DNA of 64,000 bases, taken from Xiphophorus maculatus (Eukaryota; Chordata; Actinopteri; Cyprinodontiformes; Poeciliidae). Location: contig NC_036453.1 in the NCBI RefSeq assembly GCF_002775205.1, positions 31,225,213-31,289,212 of the forward strand, read 5' to 3'. Shown in pieces: positions 24,303-36,808 of this stretch (its first letter is position 1; each line of letters opens with the position of its first letter). Under the pieces are notes generated by a model. The model had not been told where the DNA came from and searched no databases. It saw only the letters and a program-made list of their open reading frames with translations. Made by a program: the position numbers and the translations under genes.

Positions 24303-24689
24303 CCTGCTCAGCTTTCCTGACCCCGGAAAGAAAAACAAATGAAAATTGTATAAAATAAATAAAAAACATTAGGGACGTGAAAACAGATTGAGTGACACGT
24401 TGAGTATGTGAAGGCAACCTCTAAATATTAAATATTTCCCGTCGTCCTACTGTGGAGGCTTACATAATCAATAATGACCTAAAAGAGGATCCGTCTTGGC
24501 TTATTAGCTTTAGCATCCCAGATACGTTCATTCATCAAGAGTCAATGGGAAAAAACAGACTTTGATATGATTAAGTTTGACCGAAAAGGCTAAAATGTAC
24601 AAAAATGAACTCACTGAAACCAGATTAAAGTATTAAGTTGGAAAGGTCAAGAATCCCTCAGTTGCAGCGAGTCTCCATGCTGCTAATGT

Positions 24690-25395
24690 TTTCTTCTTCT
24701 TTTCTATTATGGCGGATCGCAAGCAACTTTCAGGTGCATACCGCCACCTACTGTACACGAGTGTGTAGCAACTTTACATCTATCATCTATTTTTTAATTT
24801 TGTCTTCTGAAGATAAATAAATAATACTTTCCTTAATCTGTAAATATCCATCGTGTTTCCTTCATTTCTAAATATTCCTTTAACACTCCATTCTTTACCT
24901 GTCCTTCCAACCATTCTTCTCAATTTCTCCCCTTCAGGTTCGTTTTACAGTTCATCAACATGTGTTCTTCACTTTCTTTCTCTCCACATCCTTCACGTTT
25001 ATCATTATTTTTCCTCCCTATTAAATATAAAAGGTCATTTAAATAGGTATGACCTACTCTTAATCTGATCATTATTATTCTTCTGTTTCTTTCATATTTC
25101 TAATTAATACTGACTTGTGTACTTCATATAATCTTCGTCCTTTCTTATCTTCATTCCACTTTTTTTTGTTGTTGCCATTTTTCCATTTCTTTACCCTTTA
25201 TAAGTGATTTCCCTTCCCCTTTCCCAAAATGAATTGTAATCGTTATTGCCCCCTCTAAAGCCCTTTCTGCTAATTTATCTGCCTTTTCATTGCCTTTTAC
25301 ACCTTCATGTGCTGGTACCCAACATAACCAAATATCAATACCACCCCTATACGCTTCTAATGTCGATTTACTTCTTGGTTTAATTAATGACGGTT
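24690..25395 (-). mobile_element. Decayed non-LTR retrotransposon 3' part (RNase H and C-terminal zinc knuckle)
   Basis: Minus-strand reading at 25255-25323 gives WVPAHEGVKGNEKADKLAE, the RNase H signature of I/Nimb-type LINEs, preceded by GGIDIWLC. Further on (24945-25065) it reads RLRVGHTYLNDLLYLIG followed by CGEKESEEHMLMNC, the zinc-knuckle tail of the same ORF. Frameshifts separate the pieces. The right part near 24740 has GTGCATACCGCCACCTACTG and a related motif sits at 25395. 5' truncated and inactive. Confidence 0.8.
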
Positions 25396-26804
25396 TTATG
25401 CACTACCGCCACCTGCTGGAAAGAAGGACGACGTGCAGCAGTAAAACAGCCTATTGACGTTCTTCTGCGATTAATTTAATCCGTATGAACCCTGAAGTAC
25501 ATCTTTTACCAAACAACTGTGTATATTTAAACTTTATTGCACGTTCCCACTTTTAAAATATTAACATCGTAATGTAATAATTAATTATTAGTCTGTATTA
25601 CTGGTTCTCCATGAGCTTCTTGAAATATCTACTGTACTTTGAATTTTTAAATAGTCTCGAGTCAAAACAATTTTTATGTCAAAACTTTTACTTTTCTAGA
25701 CTCAAATTTGTCAGATATCTGAGTTATTGTATAAAGTGTGTTAAGTTTGGAAGTATGAATATACTGTATATGTACAAGTCTGTTTCTTTTCCAAGGAATT
25801 TAAATTAAATCTCATACCTTCCCTTGCTAATTAACAAATTCCAAAAGTTAATTAAACGACTCCTCACAAAACCCAGATAATTAAAAAGTGCAATGTCAAA
25901 AACAAAACAAAACTGTTTTGTTTGCTTTCTGGTTAGAAAATCTGCCGCCTTTCCAGAAGATGGCAGCAGAGAAACATCACTTCTCTAAACTTGATTGCAA
26001 ATTTCAAAGCCTTTCTTATAGGAACAAATGTCATTTTTCTCAAAATTGCATTTTTAATAGTTATCTACTAGTTACTGGTGTCAATAACTAACCTTAAAAA
26101 TTAAACTGAAAAGTAGGAAATATACATACAATTATTAAAATGTTTATAAGTTTTATGGATACAGAAAAAAACATCTACTATATGTAATCCTAAAGTCCCA
26201 CAGAGCAAACCTGCTATTCAGTTATCTAATAAAATGTGGTGACATTAAATCTGAGGGAATTGCTGCCTGCTTTAGCCCAGTTGTTGCTGATTTCCTTCAT
26301 GCTTTTGAAAATAGGACACATCTGTTTTACCCAACTTCACAGATGAGTGGCTTTCATTAATCTTGCTAGTGTTTAAATCTGATAAATCTACTTCCTAATC
26401 CCTCACAAGTGCGACATATCCCGTTAGATGAACCAAACAAGGATAAATCACAATGGAGGAAACATTTCAGCTCCGACATTTCATTTCAGTGAAGTTGCTG
26501 TTTGAGTTAAATGCCACCAAGCAAACATTTTCACAATTACAACACAAACCTGGTCATGATTTAAGAAGCAAAACATTTGTCTAACCTCAGCGACTCATCA
26601 CTCAGTCCAGCTGGAGTGAAGCAGAAAAGAGGTGAACAAAGTGGGAATTTGAGCTGATAATGGTGGTAAATAAATAAACGTCAGGAAGATCACGGATTTC
26701 AGGCTGTGAAAACATGAAGTTCTTCCTGTAGTAGTAAATATGTCAGAGTGAACCAATGATTCAGACAGACTGGGATCATGTTAGCTAACATCAGTAAGGA
26801 ATCC

Positions 26805-26870
26805 ACTTACCTTCTGGAGGAAATCCTCCCCGCAGCATGATGCTGCCACCACCATGGGGTGTGTGTTTTG
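26805..26870 (-). mobile_element. Tc1-like transposase fragment
   Basis: On the minus strand it reads CACCCCATGGTGGTGGCAGC followed by ATCATGCTGCGGGGAGG, the conserved Tc1 segment encoding the GGGSIMLWG-type motif. It abuts the repeat starting at 26873. Confidence 0.6.
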
Positions 26871-26872
26871 GC

Positions 26873-27605
26873 TAAAGCTGCATGTAACTTTCATTAAAAT
26901 ATATATTTTTTTACATATTTGTTGAGACTGTCACCACTGTTGGTTTGTAGATGTCAACATTATGTTGTGCTATTTTAAATGATTATCACTTCAATTTTTT
27001 AGAGGTATTTTTTAAAAGCCCATCTAGGGACAAGTGCTGCGAATTAGCTGTTGCTATTGCACTATGACGCTAACATGGGACTGCTGTTTTGTTCAGTTTG
27101 TCTATGTCGATGTGTCTGTCCCTATCAAATAAACTTAAATTAAAATAAATAAATGTTGTGACACGATGGTTTGAATAAGAATCTGTGAATAAGATTAGCT
27201 CGTCTGCATTTCCCAGTGATAGCTACAAACAACCAATCAGAGCCAAGAGGCGGGTCTTAGCGCTGTCAATCACAATCAACCCTCCTCTCTTTGCTATCTG
27301 CTATGCAGCAGTCCGCAAAGCCTGTTGTGAATGCTAGGCTAGTTAGCATGACCATTGATAACTATTTTCCTGTAGCAGTTGGTTGTTTCTCCACTATTAG
27401 CACATTGATAGGCATTGATTGTCAGCGCTAAGCCCCGCCTCCTGGCTCTGACTGGTTCATTTTCTAGGACAGCAGTAGTAGCGCAGAAGAAGGGTGGGGG
27501 AGATTGATCTTTTCACAGATTATTTGTCTCATATCAAACTGTCACAACAGTTTTAACAAATATATAAAAACATATTTTTCATAAAAGTTACATACTGCAG
27601 CTTTA
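26873..27605. repeat. Teleost repeat with ends TAAAGCTGCA..TGCAGCTTTA, copy 1
   Basis: Left end TAAAGCTGCATGTAACTTTC, right end AAAGTTACATACTGCAGCTT. It contains the recurring AACAACCAATCAGAGCCAAG segment. The stretch 27005-27165 with TGTCCCTATCAAATAAACTT looks like a LINE 3' tail inserted within it. Related copies at 35730, 42873 and 44340. Confidence 0.65.
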
Positions 27606-28639
27606 AGCTTACAGATTCTCCTGCCTGATCTCCGTTGCTCCTCCAGAGTTACCATGGATCCATTGCTACATTTTACTGAGGCGCTTCAAAGATGTGGCTG
27701 ATTGGATTTTAGATTTTATTTGTAGAGAATTATCAAACAATTTGTAATTGTTCTTCCGCTTTGCAATACAGAAAATACACTAAAGTTCATACAATGTAAT
27801 GTTAAAAAATACAAAAATGTTTAACGCTGCGGTATGTTGTCAATCACTCTTGTATAGGCGCTGCTCAGAACCTCAGTGTTTTCCTGATAACAGAGCCTGC
27901 TTTGAATGCTAGGTCAGTTAGCATGGATGATGGTGAATAATCAGTTTTCCTTGAACGGTGAGTTCTTTTCTCCACCATTAGAACACTGAGCAGCACGTAC
28001 ACAAGGTTGTTTTTGACTGGGAGTGGTGCATTTCTGCAAATGGATACCCATTGTGAGTTTTATAAACTGTCAACAATATGAGTGACCTGGTATTTTTGTG
28101 ACGTTATGGTTAGCATGGTCATCAGCCCCTGGGGAGCCGATACAACTGAGAGCTGATATAAACGTCTGAAAGGCTGACGGACCAATGCAGGCGCTCACAC
28201 CATGATGTTAACAGCCTTGTCCCCGTACAGGAACTGGCTGTGGCTCTGCACCAAGAACAAGCAGATCAGTCTGGTCTTAATCAGAACCAGGCTGTAGTAA
28301 AGCACAGGTCTCCCGGCTCTGTTTCCCATTTAAGGCAGTGCAGCTTTGGGTTACTTCTGCCAGAATTACAGCATTGCCCAACTTTATTTTCCTTCATACA
28401 AGAACACTGAGACAATTCACACAGCGCTTTCTGTGTACGAACTGTTTTCAGCTTCTTCTGAAAAACAAGAAGGTGAACTGATGCTGAGGTTTGTGTGAGA
28501 CGATGCGATGAGTGACTAAGCCTGTAGCAACAAACAAGCAATTAAGCAATTAATCGCATGATAAACTAAAATGAGTTGATGACTAATATTTTTAGAAGGG
28601 CAAATCTGTTTTACGGCATCTTCATAGCACATTTTGGTG

Positions 28640-29060
28640 TGGTTCTTACTTCCGTTTTATTTGTTGTTTTGTTTTATTTTGGATAATTGTTTCGGCCCTG
28701 AGCCTTATGGGCTGGGTTGCAGGTGTCTTGTTCTCTGTCTTTGTGCTCCTCCCCTTTGCTGATCAGGTGCTGCTGATTTGTTAATTTGGAGCACAGAGCA
28801 TTTAAACCTGGCCGTCTCCACCTTCTGGGTCGCCTTTGGCGTCCACTCTGCTGCTTGATGCGTTTTGTTGCCACGCCTCAGCTCCCATCCTTTTGCACAT
28901 TTGTCTTCGTTTTTGCACTTCAACACTTCCATATGCACTCATGCACCACATCCAAGCATTTGCATTACACCACTGATACCGACATCCACAATCCATTGCT
29001 GTTTTTGTTAATAAATATTCATTTATTCATGATCTCCCGTTTTTGTTATGACCTTGAGCC
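28640..29060. other. Unclassified stretch, possible old repeat
   Basis: Somewhat GC-richer than its surroundings, beginning near GGATAATTGTTTCGGCCC. Open frames on both strands show no known domain. No second copy was noticed in this window. Confidence 0.25.
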
Positions 29061-29123
29061 AGTCGTAACAATAATTAAAATGTCTTCCATTGTGTGGAGT
29101 GTTCTTTAGAAAATATCGCATTT

Positions 29124-29478
29124 CACTGCAAAAACATAAAATTTTACCAAGTATTTTTGTCTAGTTTTCAGTGCAAATATCTTAGTACACTTGAAATAAG
29201 ACTTGGAAGAAACCTTTCAGCAAGATATTGGAGCTCGTTTTAAGTCAGTAAATCCTTAATATTGGTGAAAATGTGCTAGATTATCTCATTTATAAAAGGA
29301 AAAAAGTGTCTTGTTATAAGTGGATTTATCTGCTGGAACGTTTACATAAATATTGATTTATTTACTTAAAACATTTTACATATCTTACTGAAACGTTACT
29401 TGTATGTTTAAGTTAACTAAGATATTTGCACTGAAAACTAGACGAAAAACAATTAGCAAGATTTTATATTTTTGCAGT
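29124..29478. mobile_element. Fold-back MITE, copy B
   Basis: Begins CACTGCAAAAACATAAAATT and ends ATATTTTTGCAGT. Internally self-complementary, same family as 22283-22648. Confidence 0.75.
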
Positions 29479-30999
29479 TAAAAATGGTCTCAAAACAACA
29501 ATATTATCGTTTATCGCAATAATTTCTGGGACAATTTATCGTCCAGAAAAACGTGTTGTCATGTTGAAAAATATCCTTTGTGCTTCTAAAGTCCCATACC
29601 AAACTGCAGCATTATGGTATAATATTTATATCTTAATTTAAATGCATATAAGAGCAGATGGTCAGATTTCATTATCAGCTCTGAATTTTGTGAAACCGCT
29701 GCTGCTGTGAAGCAACGCAGAGGCTTACATGAATGTTTTCTGTGATAACACACTGACCTCTTAATCAGCAGGTTCTCTGTTTGCAGAATGACATGCAGGA
29801 ATGATGTTGGCCTCCTTTCTCTAGTCTAACTTATTAGGCTTCAGATTTAATATATTTTGAAACAGATAAGATCAGTTAGTTGGAGCGTTTGACTAAAGCC
29901 ATGCTGGATTTAACACATAAAGATACATTATGCGTCTCATATGACTTAATCAGTATTTATTTCAGATGTAACTTAATTTGGGATCGTTTTGCAGCTAGAA
30001 AATTGATTAAATAGTTAAATTCCTCCTTCATTGACAGACGATGGAGTATCGATTAGTGTTTACGTCCCTGCTGTTGATTGTAGTTTCATTTCAAATAGCA
30101 TTCCTGCTCATTTTTGCACAGTATTCTTTGTTGTAAATAGTTTGTTGCTGCTTTTGATGCACAAATACACTCAGTTGGACATTTATTTATACCTGAATAT
30201 GCTATTGTCTTTTAAAAATGTTCAGTATTATTTCTCTATGTTGTAAATTGATCCTTGCTGCTGTTTTTTTGTTTACCTGTAACTTGCTGCAAGTGCACCT
30301 GAATTTTACAGAGGTGGAACAATAAAGGATATTTCTCTTCTATTTGTCTAAATTTCAACAAAAGTAGGTTTTAATATTAATTTCTGAACTTCAAAGTCTT
30401 AAAACATTGTAAACAATTATAATCTAAACTTGTCAGAGTTTTATTTCTAAGTCTGAATTTTTAGTTAGTTTTGTCTTATTTCAAGTGGACAAAGATATTT
30501 GCAGTTTTGTTATTAAAATAGTTCCAGTTTCATCCAGAAAGCTGGTGACGAAAAGGCAAATGGTTGCTCTTTAGGGTCCGTCTTTCTCTCTATCCGTTTG
30601 ATCTCTGTATTCCTTTGTTTTACTCACTGTTAAATCCTTGGCTTAATACCTGCGGCTGGAGATTTGCGGTGTAGATGTTTAACAGTGCTTCCTGGCAGGT
30701 TAACTTGCCTTTTCGGCAGAGATCTCAAAGATATTTAGCCAAAGTAATGAGTTTTCCAAGCTTGTGGGTCTGGTTTGATCCCTCTTTTTTAGTAAAATCG
30801 TTCGGCTTTCAGGTGAATTCAGCAAACCACACAAGATCGGTGTCACTGCTGGCAGCTTTATTGGTTTTTTTAATCTCTTTTGCTGAAATGTTTGACTTTT
30901 TAACTGTTATTACAGATTTCACATTCTTTATATTTTGTTTTGAAAATAATTTTGCAAATAATTTTGCAAGGCATGTCATAAAGACGTTTGAGTTTAAAC

Positions 31000-31857
31000 C
31001 AGGGGTATCCAAAGTGCGGCCCGGGGGCCATTTGAGCCCATCGACTAATTTTGTGCGGCCCCCGATTGTGATTCAAAAATTACACAAATTTGGCCGGTTG
31101 ATGCAAATGGAGACTTTTAATTTATAATCAGGGTGAAAATTGTTACCATAATGATTTTATTACACAGGAAAATGTAAAGTTACAACATTAATTATTTATG
31201 TTTTTATAACCAAGCTTTAACAAAAGGTAAAACCAAGTTTATCCAGAGACTTTTACTGAAAAGCTAACTTTGCTGCACCCAAATCAGCTTTTATTCTTCC
31301 TTAAATTGACTAAATGTAGCAAGTGTTTTGAAAGGAAGAGATTCAAATCCAGTTCTAGATACATTTATTAAATCAAGTCCAAAAGAAACTGAAACTAGAT
31401 GTTTTTATTTTAATACAATAAAAGCACAAAATCTACTACAGCGAATCACTGCCATTGTTTAAAAAAGAAAGAAAAAGTAATTCATTTCTGTCTAAAAACA
31501 GAAATTTTGAGAGTAATCGCAAAAAACTGTCTAGAAAAAACAAAGACATTTACTAAAAATAAATTTTTTTTTAGATTAATAGAAAAAATGTGGAAATTTC
31601 TGAAAAAAAATTTCTAAAAAATGTTAAAATTTTCTAAAAAAACAAACTAAGATTAATGACAAAATTTCAGAGTATTTGGTGGAGATTTACTCTTCTTTCC
31701 ATCTACAATGGCCCTAATAAACAGTCGTAAAAATCCCTTTCAAGTTTTGGATCTACAATAATTTATTTGATAAATTTTTTCATTGGGATTTTTTGTCCTG
31801 TTGCTACTTTTGAGTTTACAATTTTGGCCCACATGGCGAAAAGTTTGGACTCCCCTG
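31000..31857. mobile_element. Nonautonomous hAT-like GGCC element with 8-bp TSD
   Basis: Best-preserved copy of the family. Left end CAGGGGTATCCAAAGTGCGG, right end AAAAGTTTGGACTCCCCTG. It is flanked by GTTTAAAC (30992-30999) and GTTTAAAT (31858-31865), an 8-bp target-site duplication with one mismatch, as expected for hAT transposition. No transposase frame. Confidence 0.85.
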
Positions 31858-32678
31858 GTTTAAATCCTCCACATCCCTTAAAACAACAGACATTCAGCTA
31901 CAAGTAAAGACTCATAGATGCAGCAGGTTTCATACATTTGAGAGGAAAAACTTTGAAAAAACCTGAAACACGGTGGAAGAAGGCAGCTGATTATGTCATC
32001 AGGGTTATGTGCTTTCCAACTTTAACGTTTAAACAACGAAGCAGGTCATAGGTAAAAACCTGGACCCACTTTGGTTAATGCGCTGCAAATTAAACGTCTG
32101 CAGTCGAGAGAAGAATCAGAGCTATTCCCTTGTCCATGACATCATCTCATCCCATCTTATGACGACCCCTGACCCCGTAGCGCTCAGTGCTGACAGCAGA
32201 TGGTCAAACTGTTGGCCGACTGCAGCAGCCTTTGAAACGGGACTCTGTGGTTTGACGTTGGTGATATCCTAGTCAGTAACTTCGGATTAGCGCAGGCGTA
32301 AGATGTGTTTCACGTGTGCAGAGGGGATTTTATCGTAAACACCTCGGCTATAGGATGTCGGCCCACAATGTGGTTCATATTTACATGTAGAAACTTGTGG
32401 CTGAACAGTTTGATTGGGTTCATAAAGATTTTATCACAGAAATCTGAGCCAATTGTTTGTTCTTTCATCTTTCCAACTTCTTTGATTCACAGTCAAAGCA
32501 GGATAGATAATTTTAGAGCAGTTTGTCCCCAGAGCATGTTTTAATTTTTTAATGAAATTTAAATTAGAGTATTTTCTAATAAATAATAAAGACACTGCTA
32601 CAGATTTAGTCATTTATTCTGTGAAAAAGTTTGGGTTTCTTTCGTTTTTGCTTTCATGTTACACGTCACAAATTTTCA

Positions 32679-33074
32679 CACTGCAAAACTTTAAATCTTG
32701 ACAATTATTTTTTGTCTAGTTTCCAGCGCAAATGTCTTAGTTCACTTGAAATAAGAAAAACTAACTGAAAAATAACTTTTCTGCAAGACATAGGAGCTTG
32801 TTTTAAGTCAATAATTCCTTGATTCCTTGAATAAAAATGTTCTATTTTTTTGGCAGATAAATTCACTTATAAAATGACAATTTCTAAGGTCATAGGTGAA
32901 ATAATCTGCCAATAGAACTAGAACTTTTTCATCAATATTAAGAAATTATTGATTTAAAATAAGCTGCTATATCTCACAGAAAAGCCAAATTCTAGTCTTA
33001 TTTCAAGTTTACTAAGACATTTGTGCTAGAAACTAGACAAAAAATACTTGGTAAGATTTTGTGTTTTTGCAGTG
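32679..33074. mobile_element. Fold-back MITE, copy C
   Basis: Begins CACTGCAAAACTTTAAATC and ends TTTTGTGTTTTTGCAGTG. About 396 bp, arms mutually complementary around a centre near 32880. Confidence 0.8.
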
Positions 33075-33544
33075 AAAATGGACTTTTTGCCCTTTAGTTT
33101 GTAAACGCTGCACAAAAATTTCTCATTTTCAATAAGAAGTTTATTTATTTTTAAATTTGATGATTTATAGAAATGCAGAAGCTGAATAGCTATTCAACAA
33201 CCTGAAGGTTATGCACCGAGAACCATGGTCTTAAATTTTCTTATGCGTTTTGTGACACAGTTTGCAATTTTATCTGCAAAAGGCGCTAAAGAATATATAA
33301 AATTTTACTTCCTTCCTGTTGTCTTCTTCATGGTTTTGATCAGTTGTAACATTCGGCTGTTGATGCAAAAATTTGTTTCTATACATCTATTTCGATACAA
33401 CTAAAAATCATCCTAGAGTAAAAGCTTTCCATTAAGCAAATTTAATTTCTTAGTTTAAATTTGCGTAATTCTGTGGCTAATGGAAACGCAGCTAGTGACT
33501 CTTTACTGAGTGTCTCAATAGTTGGCATCAGCTGCTTCTTGTCT

Positions 33545-34115
33545 CCCATTAAGATCTAATCGGATATGGCAACATTTGGAGTGGAGTGGACGTGATGACA
33601 TCCAGATTTCTGGAGAAACAAGCTGATGATTACATGAACGCTCAAAACCTGCAGTTTCCTTTCATCCCCATAATCCACCTGGGTGATTATCACAGGTTTG
33701 TGCTTAACATGTCTCAGTTTTAAAGTTAGTGTCCTTTCAAGACTCAATGGGAGCTCCTCATAAATCACTGTAACCACACCAGCAAGATAACAATAACAAG
33801 ATTAAATCAAGCAGTGCTGGAGGTGGTACACATGGACATCTCCCCACACAGCGGTGAGATCATGGTTTTTGTCCTGTACTCAGCTCAGAGCTCTGGAAAT
33901 AAAGGATCTTTTCCTCTGAACACATAAAAGAAATGTCAACTCTCCACTGACGTATCTGCTCTGCAAAAACACGTCAGAAAATTGACTAATATGGAGCAAA
34001 ACTGTAAAGAGGTGTGGCTGGACACTCATGTTTTAATCAACACCCAACAGCTGGGTTTGATTAAACTGTTTTTCATGCATAATTCAAATGGGTTGTGGTT
34101 GCAGTAAAGTTTACC
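33545..34115 (+). repeat. Anonymous duplicated block, copy 1
   Basis: Matches 36195-36625 in the same orientation and order. Shared landmarks: AAGATCTAATC, CAAGCTGATGATTACATGAA, AAGACTCAATGGGA, AATCACTGTAACCACA, CTCCACTGACGT, and CAGCTGGGTTTGATTAAACT. No terminal repeats or coding sense recognised, so it looks like a local duplication rather than a known transposon. Confidence 0.6.
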
Positions 34116-34139
34116 AACAACAATCCGACTACCAAATTT

Positions 34140-34230
34140 ACTCCAAGAGTGCATCAAAGTCTGATCCAGGAAGTCATAAAACACCCAGGACAACATTTAC
34201 AGAACAGAAGCTCCCATTTGCATCAGCTTC
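34140..34230 (+). mobile_element. Tc1-like element fragment
   Basis: Contains CCAAGAGTGCATCAAAGTCT followed by GATCCAGGAAGTCATAAAAC and ACCCAGGACAACATTTAC, a familiar Tc1-element segment of fishes. Short and inactive. Confidence 0.5.
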
Positions 34231-34287
34231 ATGATTCACCAAAAAAAAAAAACCAACAAAAAAAAAACTGTGCAAAACTACCAGCTA

Positions 34288-34697
34288 CACTGCAAAAACA
34301 CAAAATATTACCAAGTATATTCGTCTAGTTTCTAGGCTTCTAGCGCAAATATCTTAGTTCACTTGAAATAAGAAAAAGAAACTTACAAATAAATTGTCAA
34401 TAAGATATATGAGCTTCTTTAAGTAAATAATTCTTTAATATTGATGAAAAAGTAACAGTTCCACAAGCAGATTATTTCACTTACAGCAAGACACTTTTCC
34501 CATGTTATAAGTTAAATAATCTGCCAATGGAGCTATCGATTTTTCATCAATATTAAGGAGTTATTGACTTAGAACAAGCTCCTATATCTTTAAGAAAAGT
34601 TACTTCTGAGTTAAGTTTTGTCTTATTTCAAGTGAACTAAGATATTTGTGCTAGAAACAAGACAAAACTAGTTGGTAAGATCTTGTTTTTGGCAATG
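34288..34697. mobile_element. Fold-back MITE, copy D
   Basis: Begins CACTGCAAAAACACAAAATA and ends CTTGTTTTTGGCAATG. About 410 bp, with arms complementary across the whole element. Confidence 0.8.
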
Positions 34698-34702
34698 CAT
34701 AC

Positions 34703-34738
34703 AGTATAGTCACCCTGGCCGGAAAGGGTGACTATACT
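34703..34738. repeat. Perfect 14-bp hairpin
   Basis: AGTATAGTCACCCT and AGGGTGACTATACT flank an 8-nt loop, directly after the MITE at 34288-34697. Confidence 0.8.
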
Positions 34739-35729
34739 TTAGTTAAGTAACTAAGATAAAGACAGTAAAATATGAGCTAATAAACAAACTGAATCACCAA
34801 AAAAGTTAAAGCCTAGAAGAAATGATCCTATCTGGACATAATTAGGTGCCTGCAGATCAACGATGGATGTGAAAATGACACGGAGACGATCACTAAATAT
34901 TTTTGTAAACAATTAAGAAAAAATACATCCATACTGACAGGTTGCAATGTTGCAGAAAATGATGTAGTATATATGCTGTTGGTGGCGCTGTAGCACCGCC
35001 AGAAAACAATGCAACGAACATCGAATGGCGGTATGTTTGTTTGAAGTCGTTGCTTCGCCCTGCATCCAGTGCAGGTTGTTACAATCAATAGTAGCCACAC
35101 AGGCACACCTACTGGAAGGAAACACACCATCCAGTATAACACTTTCATTCTATTGGCTGACAGGTTGCCAGGCAACGGTACCTTTCTGTTCCAAGCCTGA
35201 GCAGATAATGATTCCAAGCGAGCAGAAAGGTTTGCGAGTGAAGATTTGATCCGAGCAGAGACAAGTTTTGAGGAGAAAGGTTGGAGAAAACACAGTGAAT
35301 ATTTGAAAAAGAGCAGAAGTTTTGAGGACAAGCATGACAAGTTTGAGAAGAAAGACGTGAAGTCCTGCTTTCAAACTGAAAATGTATGCGTTCAAATTAT
35401 GGGAGAAAAATTCCTCCTTAGGAGCTACAACCTCATCATTATCAGTTTCAAAAATGATCATTTCTGATCTCCCAAGACCCCAGATCCCTGAGTATTCACA
35501 GCCTAAACGACAGAAAACTTCTGCAGATACACCTAAAATTGTCTCGATGTGGACAATAGGTAGCATTCGCCACACTGGGAGGCTTGACAGGAGTCACATG
35601 ATGGTGTGGTGGATAAAGCGACCCAGTGTTGGAACCAATGAGTACGTCTTTAAGGTTCTGGTCGTCCAACACAGATCACATTATGGGATGACCATCGCAT
35701 TGTGTGGCAAACTGTCACTATGTTTGTGA

Positions 35730-36175
35730 AACAGATAAAAAGCTCCTCTGCTTTCTCCCAGTGCTAACTAGAAACATCCAATCAGAGCCAGGAGGCGGGT
35801 CTTGGCGCTGTCAATCACAGTCTCCCTCCCCACCTTGCTCTCTGGTATGCTGCAGCTAGCATAGCATGTTTAAATTGCTCAGACCAGTTAGCATGACCAC
35901 CGATAACGGAGGATTAATGTGTTTCCTGTAACGATGAGTTTCTTCTCCACCATTAGCATATTTAAAAGTGCGTTCACAAGTTTGATTGACAGCGTTAAGA
36001 CCCTCCTCCTGGCTCTGATTGGTTGTTTTTGGTCAAGAACAGTGCATTTCTTCAGATGCTAATAGTAGCTCAGGTAGGAAGTGAAGGAAATCGATCTTTT
36101 CACAGATTATCTCTCTCCTCACAGATTTAACAAATATGGAAAAAGAAAAAAAAACATATTCTTTATGGAAGTTAA
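35730..36175. repeat. CTGCAG-ended teleost repeat, degenerate copy 2
   Basis: Shares AAACATCCAATCAGAGCCAG, GGCGGGTCTTGGCGCTGTCA and the tail CACAGATTAT..TCTCTC with 26873-27605. Ends decayed. Confidence 0.55.
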
Positions 36176-36194
36176 ATTTAATTACATTTGTCTG

Positions 36195-36625
36195 CAATTA
36201 AGATCTAATCAGCGATTGTGACGTTGAGAGTTTTAGGGATATGATGATCTAGCAAAAAGGCCAAACAAGCTGATGATTACATGAACGCTCAACACAGCGG
36301 TTTCCTTTCATTTCAATATTACATCTGAGTCATTATCCCAGATTTCTGCTCCATATGTGTTTAAAGTCAGTGTCCCTTTAAGACTCAATGGGAACCCCAG
36401 TAAACTCGTAACGAATCACTGTAACCACAAAGAAAATGTCAAACCTCCACTGACGTGCCTGTCCTACAAAAACAAGTCAGGAAGCCTGCCAGGCCTGCAG
36501 AGGCCCGGGTGTTTTAATCATCGCCCAGCAGCTGGGTTTGATTAAACTGTTTATTATGCATAACTCAGCTCAGTGGGGGTTAAATATATATAAACCACTG
36601 GGTTATAGTTGCAGTAAAGTTTACA
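36195..36625 (+). repeat. Anonymous duplicated block, copy 2
   Basis: Second copy of 33545-34115, shorter and diverged. The best-kept part is around 36511-36562, with CAGCTGGGTTTGATTAAACT followed by an ATGCATAA octamer-like motif. Confidence 0.6.
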
Positions 36626-36808
36626 AATTTGCCATAAAGTATGAACTTCTATTATTTATTTGTTAACCAATGTAATATGAATTCCAACCAGTTAATTGGA
36701 TAAAGATGTAATGCTTTCCTCCATCTGAAAGGATTCTGTAATCATGATGGTTCAGTTCAGCAGATAATCTGTAATAAGATTACATATGTTTTTCCTGATT
36801 CTCTCCTG

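Noticed and set aside
30675-31127. 150-aa plus-strand frame
   Set aside because: Its last third runs into the hAT-like element at 31000 and it has no recognisable domain. Chance frame.
34828-35340. 170-aa minus-strand frame
   Set aside because: No domain, no conserved motif, no splice context; overlapping frames on the other strand are equally long.
35382-35729. 115-aa plus-strand frame with RHTGRLDRSHMMVWW
   Set aside because: Looks superficially transposase-like but I could not match it to any family motif with confidence.
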